Source: JACRGC01 sp041305345
GTDB lineage: Archaea > Micrarchaeota > Micrarchaeia > Norongarragalinales > SBBD01
NCBI GenBank assembly: GCA_041305345.1
Contig: JBFYLP010000002.1
Location: 233,669-297,668 of the forward strand
Length of the DNA stretch: 64,000 bases
Direction: 5' to 3'
A program made the translations under genes and the position numbers. Each line of letters starts with the position of its first letter. Within the stretch, counting starts at the first letter, position 1. The notes beneath the pieces were generated by a model. That model made no database searches. It saw nothing but the letters and a program-made list of their open reading frames with translations, and was not told where the DNA came from. Of the stretch, positions 1 through 9,400 are shown in pieces.

Positions 1-345
1 GATGCGGTTGCAAAAATACTCGTGAAGCTTTCAATCGAGCCGATGGACGTGGGCCTTAAGATGGCCGCAGCGTACGAGGATGGCCTCGTTTACAAGCAGG
101 ATGTGCTTGACATCGACGAGAAGTTCTGGCTCGAGCAGCTCGTGCTTGCACATCAGCAGGCGCTTAACCTTTCAGTTGCCCGCGAGATTTATAACAGGTA
201 TTCAACGGAATTGATAATCCAGAAGGCTGCAAGGGAGGCGAATGCGCTAAGCAAGATGATTGAAGGCAAGGGCGGAAAAACTGAAGCGAAGGAGGAACTA
301 AAACCGGATGAATCGGTCAAAACCGACCCCCAACCGAATGCATAA
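1..345 (+). CDS. rpl10: Ribosomal protein aL10 (P0), C-terminal part
   Basis: This is the end of archaeal ribosomal protein L10, the base of the ribosomal stalk that binds 23S rRNA and carries aL12 dimers. The frame is open from base 1, so the start lies outside the window; the GTG at 22 is only an internal valine. The visible part has the archaeal motif SIEPMDVGLKMAAAYEDG followed by the helical spine (FWLEQLVLAHQQALNLSVA, then AAREANALSKM) on which L12 dimers sit. aL12 follows directly, the usual archaeal order. Odd: the protein ends in a short polar tail (ESVKTDPQPNA) and lacks the acidic helix with a GLxxLFG-type end that archaeal L10 usually shares with L12. Family assignment is firm. 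Confidence 0.9.
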   Translation, partial: DAVAKILVKLSIEPMDVGLKMAAAYEDGLVYKQDVLDIDEKFWLEQLVLAHQQALNLSVAREIYNRYSTELIIQKAAREANALSKMIEGKGGKTEAKEELKPDESVKTDPQPNA

Positions 346-346
346 T

Positions 347-355
347 TTTATATAT
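347..355 (+). promoter_or_regulatory. TATA-like promoter element of rpl12
   Basis: TTTATATAT lies directly after the aL10 stop. A start about 26 bases downstream would give a leader of roughly 20 bases, which holds the ribosome-binding site AAGGTG at 384-389, seven bases before the rpl12 ATG. This suggests aL12 can be transcribed separately from aL10, giving the excess of L12 the stalk needs. It is inferred from sequence only. Confidence 0.5.
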
Positions 356-396
356 TTTTAATGACAAGAAATTGATCTCGAAAAAGGTGTTTTAGT

Positions 397-690
397 ATGG
401 AATATGTTTATGCAGCATTGTTGCTTCACGCAAACAAGCAGCCGATCAGCGAGGATAACGTGAAGAAGGCGCTTAGCGCTGCTGGCGTGCAGGCCGATGC
501 GGCGAAGGTGAAATCGCTCGTTTCCTCCCTGGAAGGGGTTAACATCGACGAGGCGATCAAGCAAGCCGCTGTTGTCGCTGCTGCTCCGGCTGCAGGCGCT
601 ACCGCAAAGCCCGCTGAGAAGAAGGATGAAGTCAGCGAGGAGAAGAGAGAGGAGGAGGCTGCTGCTGGTTTGGCATCCCTATTTGGTTGA
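397..690 (+). CDS. rpl12: Ribosomal protein aL12 (P1), stalk protein
   Basis: A 97-residue acidic stalk protein of the archaeal/eukaryotic P1/P2 type that recruits translation factors to the ribosome. The N-terminal helical dimerisation domain begins MEYVYAALLLHANKQPISED and covers about residues 1-60. An Ala/Pro-rich hinge (AAAPAAGATAKPAEK, about 62-76) follows, then a charged stretch and the factor-binding tail GLASLFG at the C terminus. Length is normal for the family. It has its own ribosome-binding site (AAGGTG, seven bases upstream) and a TATA-like box in the short gap after aL10. A T-rich tract follows the stop. Identification is certain. Confidence 0.97.
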   Translation: MEYVYAALLLHANKQPISEDNVKKALSAAGVQADAAKVKSLVSSLEGVNIDEAIKQAAVVAAAPAAGATAKPAEKKDEVSEEKREEEAAAGLASLFG

Positions 691-717
691 TTTTTTTCCT
701 TCTGATTCTTTTTTTTC
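691..717 (+). terminator. T-run terminator after rpl12
   Basis: Two runs of T (seven at 691-697 and eight at about 709-716) lie directly after the rpl12 stop, with no strong hairpin. This is the form expected for intrinsic termination by archaeal RNA polymerase. Confidence 0.5.
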
Positions 718-786
718 ATATGTTAGCGGAGCCTTTGGAGGTTTTCCAAAGTTACCTGCCGATTGGTTTACGCCCAAAGACGACGT

Positions 787-795
787 TTTATAAAT
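787..795 (+). promoter_or_regulatory. TATA-like promoter of the 407-residue gene
   Basis: TTTTATAAA lies with its centre about 32 bases before the ATG at 823. With the usual archaeal spacing the transcript would begin about six bases before the ATG, so the mRNA would be nearly leaderless. No ribosome-binding site is seen, which agrees. Confidence 0.45.
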
Positions 796-822
796 CCCAA
801 AAGCAATTTACTCTAGGTACAT

Positions 823-2046
823 ATGCCTGCTTCCGCTGCGCGTAAGGTGGAACAATTCACCAAGAAACCCTGGAAGGAGCCTCAAATCGAGGAACAGGAA
901 AGGAAAATGCCTTCGATGAGGGGTACTTTCGTTGGGAGGCTTGGCAACTTTGCACGCAACCTATTTGGGCTAAGGCAGCGCAAGTTCACAAGGGAATACC
1001 TCGCCTTGGAATCGCAGGCCCACAGCCTTTGGAGGCAGCGCCATTTCGACTCGTTTTCAAGGAGCAGGGAATACGTTTCAAGCCTGCAGCACGCCAGGGA
1101 CATCAGCGAGGCTGCAGAACACAACGTCGGATACTTTAGGCGCCTTGCGGATGCGGGAAGCGAGCACGCCTCGGAATACAGGCAAATCGCATCGTTGCTT
1201 GAAACCAACCCCAACCTGTTTCGCAACCTTTTCGTGCGGGATATCCAGGCAAATGATTCGTCCATCCTGAATGCGTTCAAGAACTTAAGGGGGTTCAGCA
1301 TAGCAATGAGCAGGCGGAAGATCAACCGCATCTTCGATGAACATTCGCCGGGAATCACGCAGGCGCTTATGCACGTATATGAACGCCACCACGCAGGAAA
1401 GAGGATACTTGAAACATTGAGGGCAGTGCATTTCAACACTCCCTCCGAGGAGCAATCATCAGCTGAGCACGGAGAAGTGGGTCACGAAGTGCATCACGCC
1501 CCGCCCGGAGGCATTTATGGCGGCGAAGAGAGGGAGCAGGGCGGAAATCAGGGATTGGATGAGATGTTTAGGCAATTCCAACAGCATCAGGAGGGGGGAA
1601 AACAAGGTCCGATAGTGATCAATGTCTCACCAACGTTTTCGCCGGTCATTTCCCCAAATCAGACGCAAACGGCAAATCCGACAAGCACTTCCAATCCGAT
1701 TGTTTCACCGAGGATAAGCCCCACGAATTCCGCAAGATACAACCCCACATTCTCAAATAGGCCCGAAATAAACAGGAAAGTCACGAGCACTTATAGCCGA
1801 ACCGGGGTTACTGCCGAGGAGATCAAGCAGCTTTCAGCTGCCTTTAGGAAATATGCGGCAAATGTGAAGGTTGTTCCGCAACAGCAGGCATCAAGGCGGC
1901 CAAGTGGGATACTGCTGACAAAAAAGGAAACGCTTGCGTTCATCACTATCCTTGAGAAAAGCAGATCGAAGGAAGCCGCCCAGCTGCGCAAGTTGCTGGC
2001 AGGGGCCAATAAAAACGCGAACGTAAGCGTTTCAATAAAACAATGA
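823..2046 (+). CDS. Unknown protein with charged N-terminal part and Ser/Pro/Asn linker
   Basis: I do not recognise this 407-residue protein. Residues 1-70 are strongly basic and include KMPSMRGTFVGRLGNFARNL. Residues 70-210 look alpha-helical and rich in Arg, Glu and His. A Gly/Gln/His-rich stretch follows (about 215-265), then a low-complexity segment in which short units such as SPTFSPVISP, SNPIVSPRISP and YNPTFS recur (about 270-330), and finally a basic helical C terminus (335-407). There is no signal peptide or membrane segment, so it is probably cytoplasmic. It has its own TATA-like box and faces mscL tail to tail. The basic helical ends joined by a flexible linker might suit nucleic-acid or ribosome binding, but that is a guess. 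Confidence 0.75.
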   Translation: MPASAARKVEQFTKKPWKEPQIEEQERKMPSMRGTFVGRLGNFARNLFGLRQRKFTREYLALESQAHSLWRQRHFDSFSRSREYVSSLQHARDISEAAEHNVGYFRRLADAGSEHASEYRQIASLLETNPNLFRNLFVRDIQANDSSILNAFKNLRGFSIAMSRRKINRIFDEHSPGITQALMHVYERHHAGKRILETLRAVHFNTPSEEQSSAEHGEVGHEVHHAPPGGIYGGEEREQGGNQGLDEMFRQFQQHQEGGKQGPIVINVSPTFSPVISPNQTQTANPTSTSNPIVSPRISPTNSARYNPTFSNRPEINRKVTSTYSRTGVTAEEIKQLSAAFRKYAANVKVVPQQQASRRPSGILLTKKETLAFITILEKSRSKEAAQLRKLLAGANKNANVSVSIKQ

Positions 2047-2061
2047 AAGGAGGGGGGGTTT

Positions 2062-2409
2062 CTAGCGCTTCTGCGTCGCATCCTCCTTCATTATCATCTT
2101 CACCACTAGGAAGATCACGAGGGCGACGATTAGGAAATCTATCAGGTTTCCTACGAAATCACCAACTCCGAAGCTCAGGCAGCCAGGGCCGCCCCATTTC
2201 AGGGTCACCGCGTCCTTGGTGCAGGTGCCAAAGTTCACAGCAGCAGTGCGCCAGTCGGCGCCGCTGCCGGATATGAATCCGACAATGGGCATTATCAGGT
2301 CGTTCACCAATGCCGTCACCAGCTTCCCGGCAGCGGCGCCCATTATGAAAGCAACTGCAAGACCCAATACCTGGTATTTCCTAAGGAAATCCTTGAATTC
2401 AGACATCAT
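2062..2409 (-). CDS. mscL: Large-conductance mechanosensitive channel MscL
   Basis: A stretch-gated channel of the cytoplasmic membrane that releases solutes on osmotic down-shock. The start MMSEFKDFLRKYQVLGLAVAF matches the N-terminal amphipathic helix and first membrane helix of MscL, with the Gly/Ala pore-lining run VAFIMGAAAG. A second membrane helix (IDFLIVALVIFLVVKMIM, about residues 84-101) and a short charged tail follow. The periplasmic-type loop has two Cys residues (GTCTKD and GGPGCLS), unusual for the family and possibly a disulfide. I chose the ATG at 2409; an upstream GTG at 2424 would add MGFVG, and the next ATG (2406) is also possible. At about 115 residues it is slightly short for MscL. 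Confidence 0.93.
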   Translation of the reverse strand: MMSEFKDFLRKYQVLGLAVAFIMGAAAGKLVTALVNDLIMPIVGFISGSGADWRTAAVNFGTCTKDAVTLKWGGPGCLSFGVGDFVGNLIDFLIVALVIFLVVKMIMKEDATQKR

Positions 2410-2475
2410 TCCCACAAAACCCACCCCCCTTATTGAATTTTAATAATTAAAAATGGAAAAAATCCAACACGTAAG

Positions 2476-3123
2476 TCAGCATTTAAGGTTCCAGACCATA
2501 TATTCTGTAAGCTCCAGATCCGCAACTAATGCCTCGGTGATTGCAGCAGAAAATGAGAGCCAATATTCCTTTTTTTCGGGGCCGATGCATTGGTAGAAGG
2601 CTTGCCTGATGTAAATTGTCTGGTTCTCATCAACCGGATTTTGCTCCTCTGATTCCAACAGGAATGCATTCCTGCCGTTGATCGTCTCTTTCCTGAATGA
2701 CAACTTCTCCTCAGCTGCAGCTGCCTGCAAACTGGAGGGAGTGAACGAATCCTTTTCAACAATCCTTATTTCGAAAAGCTCCATCTCATATGGCGGGTAC
2801 ATTGCGGCAAATCGCTGGTGGATGCCCGGGTAGGGGTTCATCACTGCAATGTATCCTATCGGGTACCTGACAGCATAACCATAGGCAGGATCCCGGTATT
2901 CGATGGTTTGTTCATCATATATCCGGCTCAATGCCTCAAGCCTCGCAATCCGCTGCTCACCCGCGCTTTTTCCGAATATCACGATCTGTTTGTTAACTGG
3001 AGTGTTGCGCTCACTATATAGTGCGTATATGGCATAAGCGAATAATGCCAGCATCAGGAAAACAAGGAGCAAATTCCAGCCAGGTGACGGGATTTTCCTC
3101 GGAGCCGATTGCTTCATAGCCAT
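2476..3123 (-). CDS. Membrane-anchored protein with one N-terminal TM segment
   Basis: The product is about 215 residues and I do not recognise its family. A short basic stretch (MKQSAPRKIPSPGW) precedes one membrane segment (NLLLVFLMLALFAYAIYALY, about residues 16-37), so the remaining 175 residues probably lie outside the membrane. The outer part has the look of a single alpha/beta domain of lipoprotein or PsbP-like type (YAVRYPIGYIAVMNP, then a late region with INGRNAFLLESEE), but I would not assign it. The frame opens with a GTG at 3132; I chose the ATG at 3123, which follows a TTTTAAAGG promoter-like box at 3150-3158 by about 30 bases. It follows acyP on the same strand. Confidence 0.8.
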   Translation of the reverse strand: MAMKQSAPRKIPSPGWNLLLVFLMLALFAYAIYALYSERNTPVNKQIVIFGKSAGEQRIARLEALSRIYDEQTIEYRDPAYGYAVRYPIGYIAVMNPYPGIHQRFAAMYPPYEMELFEIRIVEKDSFTPSSLQAAAAEEKLSFRKETINGRNAFLLESEEQNPVDENQTIYIRQAFYQCIGPEKKEYWLSFSAAITEALVADLELTEYMVWNLKC

Positions 3124-3173
3124 TTGCCTCACTCAAATAACAGTCCGCCATCCTTTAAAACTTTAATTGATGC

Positions 3174-3458
3174 CTACCGGCCGGACCGGATTATTTTAAA
3201 ACCGTCAAATTCATTTCTTGGCTTGCCCCAAACAATGTCGATCTTTTCTACCCGGATATTGCCATCGTCCATACGTATCGCCTCAAGGAAGAGCCTCAAG
3301 GCTTTTTGATCCCCCTCCGCACGGATCTCAACGTAGCCGTCAGGAAGGTTGCATACTGTTCCACGGACATTGAACCTGCCTGCAAGCCGCTGGACAGCAC
3401 ACCTATAACCAACACCCTGCACTTCCCCGCTTACAATTGCCACGACGCGCCCATCCAT
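3174..3458 (-). CDS. acyP: Acylphosphatase
   Basis: A 94-residue enzyme that hydrolyses acyl phosphates such as carbamoyl phosphate and 1,3-bisphosphoglycerate. It shows the family signature GEVQGVGYR, whose Arg (about residue 19) binds phosphate, and the catalytic Asn in VCNLPDG (about residue 37). The rest follows the ferredoxin-like fold, including GYVEIRAEGD and a late NEFDGFKI strand. Length is typical. The ATG lies only nine bases after the stop of the giant surface protein gene and GGTAGG precedes it, so the two are probably co-transcribed. Why acylphosphatase sits behind a surface protein is not clear. Note that carAB, which makes carbamoyl phosphate, is in the same window but 23 kb away. 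Confidence 0.95.
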   Translation of the reverse strand: MDGRVVAIVSGEVQGVGYRCAVQRLAGRFNVRGTVCNLPDGYVEIRAEGDQKALRLFLEAIRMDDGNIRVEKIDIVWGKPRNEFDGFKIIRSGR

Positions 3459-3467
3459 CCTACCGCA

Positions 3468-6400
3468 TCACTTTATTCTCGAAAGCTTCAGCATCTCGGC
3501 CATGGCGCCCTTGGGGTCGGTCTCAATTTTTTTCTGGATTTCCTGCAGCTTCGATTCCGTCAAGTCGCCCGGGCAGTATCCGGTTACACTGCAGGATTTC
3601 ATTAGGGATTCGTAGGTCTGGGTTGCAAGCGTCCTTGGGTCGGTTTCGATCGGCGTTATTGCCGTTCCGCCTCCGGGAAGCGCATTTACAGTATCCAGGT
3701 ATTCCACCTTCACCCGGCTTGGCGTAATTTCTTTCGAAGTCAGCGGTTTGGTGCTTGCAATGAAAAGCGACTCGATGAGCCTTGGCGAATCGAGCCCTGC
3801 ATTGAAGCCCGAAATTATCGAATAGCCCTGCTGGGTCGAGAATTGGGTGCCTTTCACCATATAAATGCAAGCGGAATTGGCTGAGGGGTCGCACAGTGCG
3901 CCAGCATCGAGCTCATTGACGCATTCATCTGCGCCATCGCCGCTCCTGACGCAAATCCGAGTCATCGAATCGCCGCCGTCCCTATTGCCGAAAACCACGA
4001 TGTGGTGGGGATAGCGGTAATCAAGTGCGCCCTCAACTGGCCGGATGTCGATGTGGAACAGCAACGGAAGGAGCATCTGAACTACCGAGAGTGCCTTCTT
4101 GTGTTTTTCCAAACTTGAGAATTCGCCTCCGAGTTTCTTCTTGATCTTCGCGAGGTTCCCATCATTCAATGCCTTCTGCTTGGCAATCAGATCATTGTAT
4201 TGTTCAGGGGTTATTCGCTTTTCATCCTTCAAATCTTTGAGGGTTTTTACAAGCTTGCTTTCCTCCTTAGGCTTCTTCATATTCTCAAAAAGAATTTTTG
4301 GATTTTCGCCACCCATCTCAAGATTAATCTCCAAGTTTCGGCGCATATCGCTTAAAACATCATTCTTTATAGGAGTTAAATCGTCTATCTCCACTTTGAG
4401 TGCTTCGATCTCGTCATTTAATTTTGCCGTGCTTGGTGAGAGGATCCCCCCGTAATTTTGGTAGGTTAGTTGTTTTGTTGCCAATAAGTTCTCTTTTTTC
4501 TTTAAATCATTTATGATGGTCCGGTATTGTTTGTAAATAGCTTCCTCATTCGGATTTACTGCCCGGTAGGCAGCTAGCATATCTTCATCGGGAAGCAATT
4601 GCAGCATTTCATCGTGGCTTTGCATTGCATTCAATTGGTCCAGCGTCATTTTTTCGCCTTCCTTCAGGTTCTTATTGATTTTCGAAAGGAGCTTATTTTC
4701 ATCATCAAAGCCCAGTGCTTTTGCAGCTGCGAGCCCCCCGCCCTTCGGGCTTAATTCGGTGACCAGGCTTTTCGAGGCAGCAATCGCGTCCGACCGGCCC
4801 ATTCCTCCCCTGATCAGGTAATCAGTCAGGTATGCCTGCGTGCCCCAGGTACGCCGGAATTTTGCAGCGCCGTAAACAAGGGGCGTTGGAGCGTAAACGG
4901 GCAGATCATCGTCGAAAACGACATTATAACCGAAAATGCCAGCATCAATCAATCCAACTGCCACCAAATTTTGGACGAGCTCGTTCTTGAACTTATTCAG
5001 GAGGATTTGAGCGGCCGAGCCGGAGCCGGATATTGGCACTGCAGAAAGCAGGCTTTCGCCCACGCCCGCAACGCCTCCCGCAATGCAATCATTGCCCCAG
5101 GTACAGAAGGATGTTCCCGTAATAATTAAATTTGAGGCGCCAACGGTGCATAAAGCAGCAGTCGAAGCAAGCCCGAATGCTGCCTTGGCGCCCATTGCAA
5201 TCTTCCAAGCTCCCGTGACACCGCCGATGACCGATACGGACTCGGCAACTCCTGAAGCCATTATCAGGCCAGTTGTCATGACTCCAGCAGCCTGGGTCGC
5301 AGCCATTATTCCCGCAAACCTGGTACTGCAGTAGGCCTTGTCCTCGTAAGGTTCCGCAACGGAAACCGGCTCGTTCCTGGCTTCCCCATAAAAGCTTTGG
5401 TAGTATGCATTCACTGCCTCCAGATCTTCCACATTCGCAGCCTCCTTGTAGGGCCCTATATTGATGAATTGCACATACTGGAGAGCACCAACCAATCCTC
5501 CGGGGGCGCCACTATCCTCACGGTCTGCTGCGCTCAGTTCTAGGCCACCTGCCGGCACCCTGCCGATGACAGGCTCGACATTAACGCGCTCTGAGAGAAG
5601 AAGCGGCGCATTAGCAACCGTTTCGGCGCACGGGTATGAGTTCGTTATTTTGAATTCGAGGCTAGCTGTCCGCAGCCATTCCTCCTTGTTTCCGGGCATC
5701 GTCTTGCAGCCATCAAACCTTCCCCTCACGATGTAAATCCCGCAGCCATCAATGGTGTCCCCCGTTACCTTGATTTGGAAGGCCCTATCCGAAATGCGCA
5801 ATTCCTCCTGGAAAACGTTGAGCCGGATCAGGTCCTCAAAATGCTTGGCATCAAGATCTGTTCGCGCATTCGCCGCTTGTATGACAATCGACTTGGTATA
5901 AACCTTCTCAACGCCAAGCCGGTCGCAGAACCTGCTGATTTCGGACATGAATTTTTCATCATTGCCCCCGCCGACGCGATTCATCACGTCCCGATAGGTT
6001 TGCGCAAATCCCTGGAATGCCGCCTCCACCTGGGAGGATGAGCAGAAATTGGTCTGGCAACCCATCACTGCTGTTGGGAGGGTTGGCTTGCTGCCAGTTG
6101 AAGCATCAGAGGCGGATGCTTCGCTTTGGGGATCTGCAAATAATATAATTGGGCTTTTTTCTGCAGGTGCCTGGGTCATTGTTGATTTCCCATCATTTTC
6201 GGGGGAAAGCGAGGCATCGCCCGTAGCCGGCTGCGGGGCAAGCTCGCCAAGGGGCGTGCTTGCGTAAACCTGCGCCAGGGATTGCTCGAGGGGGAATACC
6301 TCAAGGGAGACAAAGCGCTTGAACTCCTTCTTGCTATCAGCCCCAATCGCGAGGATGTCAAGCTCGCCCTTGCCTGCCTTCGTTGCCTGCAGGGAAATTA

Positions 6401-9400
6401 ATTGGCCATCTCCAGGGGCCAGAACGGGCTTGAAATTCTGCTTGAATTTGACGTAATTGAGGCCATCGCCCTTTATTGTGACAGAGATGGATTCGTCAAG
6501 GTTGTTGATTATTGCAAAAGCGCGTTCGTGATTCTCAGTTGGCCCCTTGAAGAAGAGCTTCATCCGCTGCTCCTTGTCGCGTGCGTTCCGAAGCTGGTCA
6601 TCATCAGCATAATTCACGAAAACGTTGCCAAGCATCTCGCGGAACTGCTGGGCTACGCTGCCCTTGCAGCCAGCGCCTCCCGAATATTTCTTGAGATTTA
6701 TTTTTACGCCAATTTGCTGCGAAGTCGTCTTGCCGTTATAGGTCCCAAACAAAGTGATGAACGTATCCTTGGGGTCCGTCTGGAAATCCTTGTATTCTTC
6801 CTCTATGCAGCCATCCTGGTCTAGATATTGGGAAGGAACGCCAATTTCCAGCTTGAATGATTGCCTCTCGCAAGATTGCCTCGAGATCTCGACAGGCTTT
6901 AGGAGCATCTGGGGGGTCGTCTCCCACGCAATTGGCTTGATTGCACTTTTCAAGGCGCCATCAAGCGGGCCGCTCACGGAATCTCCGACGTATCCCTCAT
7001 CTAGGTAATTCAAGTGCCTCTCAGAGCTGAAGGGGTTGTCATCCAGCCTGAATTCCACGTTGAGAACGGAAAAACCATGGTTCTGCACACAGATGAATGC
7101 CTCCTGCGTGCCATCCGAATTCCCGTCATTGAAATCAAGCTCTATGATGTTGTCGTTTATGTCAATAGGTTTTGCCTTGTCGTATTCGAATGCGACCATC
7201 GCGCGGACCGCATCCTCGACTGCAGCGCCCTTATCCTTCCTTGGCTTGCCGGGGCAGAGCTGCAGGGAGATTTGCTCGTTCTTGTTCACAAGTATCTGCT
7301 GGTAGCCATCCTCGAACTCGGAAGCGTCAGTTGCAGCAAGGAGGCGCGAATTCTGGGGGAACTTGATTGCCCTGATGTTTGGAAGGCCATACTCCCTGTT
7401 GCGCACCTTGATTTCAACATATTGGCAATCGCCAAGGTCTGCAATATGCTCTTTTTCGTCGTATGCATTAAGCCCCGAGGGAAGTGAAATGGAAACCTCC
7501 GATGTGAACTTGGCATCCATCCAGAACTTCCCATCCTGCGCCTTCTTGATCCGGGGGACAAGAAGAGTGTCCGTAGGGGCCACAAAAGTCTTCGGGTCGG
7601 AATTGAAATCAACTGTGGAGGATTCGTACCTGCCAGCAAGGATGCGCGTTCCGGTGAACGTGAACTCGTCGTTGTATTCGGAATCGACCATCTTTACCTC
7701 ATCCGGCTCGAGGAGCCTAAAGGAGCTCATTATTTCCTTCGACTTCTGCTTGTAGGGCTCAAGCCTCGGGGCCTGGAAAACTGCCCCTGGGATCTGCACG
7801 GTCATCGGGAAGGAGAACCTGAATTCGAAATCAAGGCCATCGAGGGCTGGGTCGATGCCTGAAAACCTAACACCCGCCATCGATTCCTGGGGTGTTAGCA
7901 CCACGTCGTTATATTCATCGTTCCTTTCAAAAAGGATTTTCCCAGAGCCGAACTCGGCCTTGTAGCCGGTTACCGTGTTCTCGACCGCATTTGGAGGAAC
8001 GAGCATAGCGTTCGCAAGCGGGAAGTGGTAGACTGTTTTCTGCGGGATCGTAATGGTGAAGCTTTCCGTTCCATAGGCGCTCTTCTCAATGATGGCCATT
8101 GGGGGCTGGTAATTAGCGGAGAAGGTGATTGGCGTTCCTGAAGGGATCGCAAGCTCCTTGGCGCCAAAAGCGCCCTCCCTTTCTTCCACTCCTTCGAGCA
8201 GCATCCGCTGGCCGTTTGCGAATTCGATTTGCCTAAGGTTGCCTTTCTTCTTTAGGGAATCCGCCGATGAGAGGTAGATCGTAATTGGCACGGGCAGCTT
8301 CTTTGTTATTCCGACGACACCGAAATCAGTTGGCCGAATGGTGATCGGCGCGCTTGGAACCACTTCCACCATCCGCGATCCGTCCGCAAGCTCGAAGCCA
8401 ACGCGGGTGCTGATTGGGTTTAGCACTACTTCATATATTTCTGTTGAAATGGATTTGGCGCCAACGCCGTCGGCATCAAGATTGAGTGTGACCCTATCGC
8501 CCTTTGGAACCTTGAATTGCACCTTGAAGGGAAGCACAACCCGCTGCATCCCATAATCTCCTTCAATCACGAAAGGCGCGGGCATCCTGAGGATGCTTCC
8601 GGCCGGGATCGTAACTCTCCTGATCTCATTCGTAAGGTCGCCGCTTCCGCCGGCAGCGGACGCATCGGAGGAGAAGGTCGCATCAGCAGGAAGGGTGATT
8701 GTTGTTCCGCTTGGTAACTGGATTGCCTTCGAGCCCGAAAAATCATCATTCCTGATGCGGATCCTCTCCTGGATCACGAATGTGGCATCGGTTGGGAAAG
8801 TGACCTCGCGCGATTGCTGCGAATTTATGAAGGGAGTTAGCTGTATGGTGATTGGCGAATTTGCGGGAAGGTTCGCGCGCCTCTCCTTTACGTTCGCACC
8901 CTTGATTAGCGGCGCGCTTGCAGGGAAGTATACGTCAAAATCCTCGATGCTCGCAATTTTCTGGCCCCCTATCTGGGAAAACTCGGTTTCGGAATCAAAA
9001 TCAAGGTAGGTGGAAAATGGGAAGGTGAGCGTGTAGGAACTGCTGGCGAATGTCTGGTAGTAGGATGAGAGTGAATTGTAATTGTGCCCCGAATATGCGA
9101 TTGGCTCAACTAGCGTCGACTGCTTGACGTAATTTGGCGAGGCCTCGATGAACACCCCTGGAGGCACGACTATTACGTTGCCACTGGCAGAAACAGCTGG
9201 GAAAACTGCTGTATTATAGCTGGAAGCATATAGGTCGGAGCTCTTCGTTACCGTTGCGCCCGAGTCAAATAGGAACCTTTCCCCCGAAGGAAGCTGGATT
9301 AGGATGCTGCCATCATTGTTGTACTTGATTTTCGTATCCTTGGGAAGGCTCGCTGTAAAGGTTATTGGAAGGCTCACCCTAAGGCCCTCTTTCAGGACGC

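Noticed and set aside
6402..6824. Plus-strand frames of 100-160 codons inside the giant gene (also at 7014-7487 and 12127-12561)
   Set aside because: They are antisense to a continuous 3,200-codon frame, have no ribosome-binding site and no recognisable domains.
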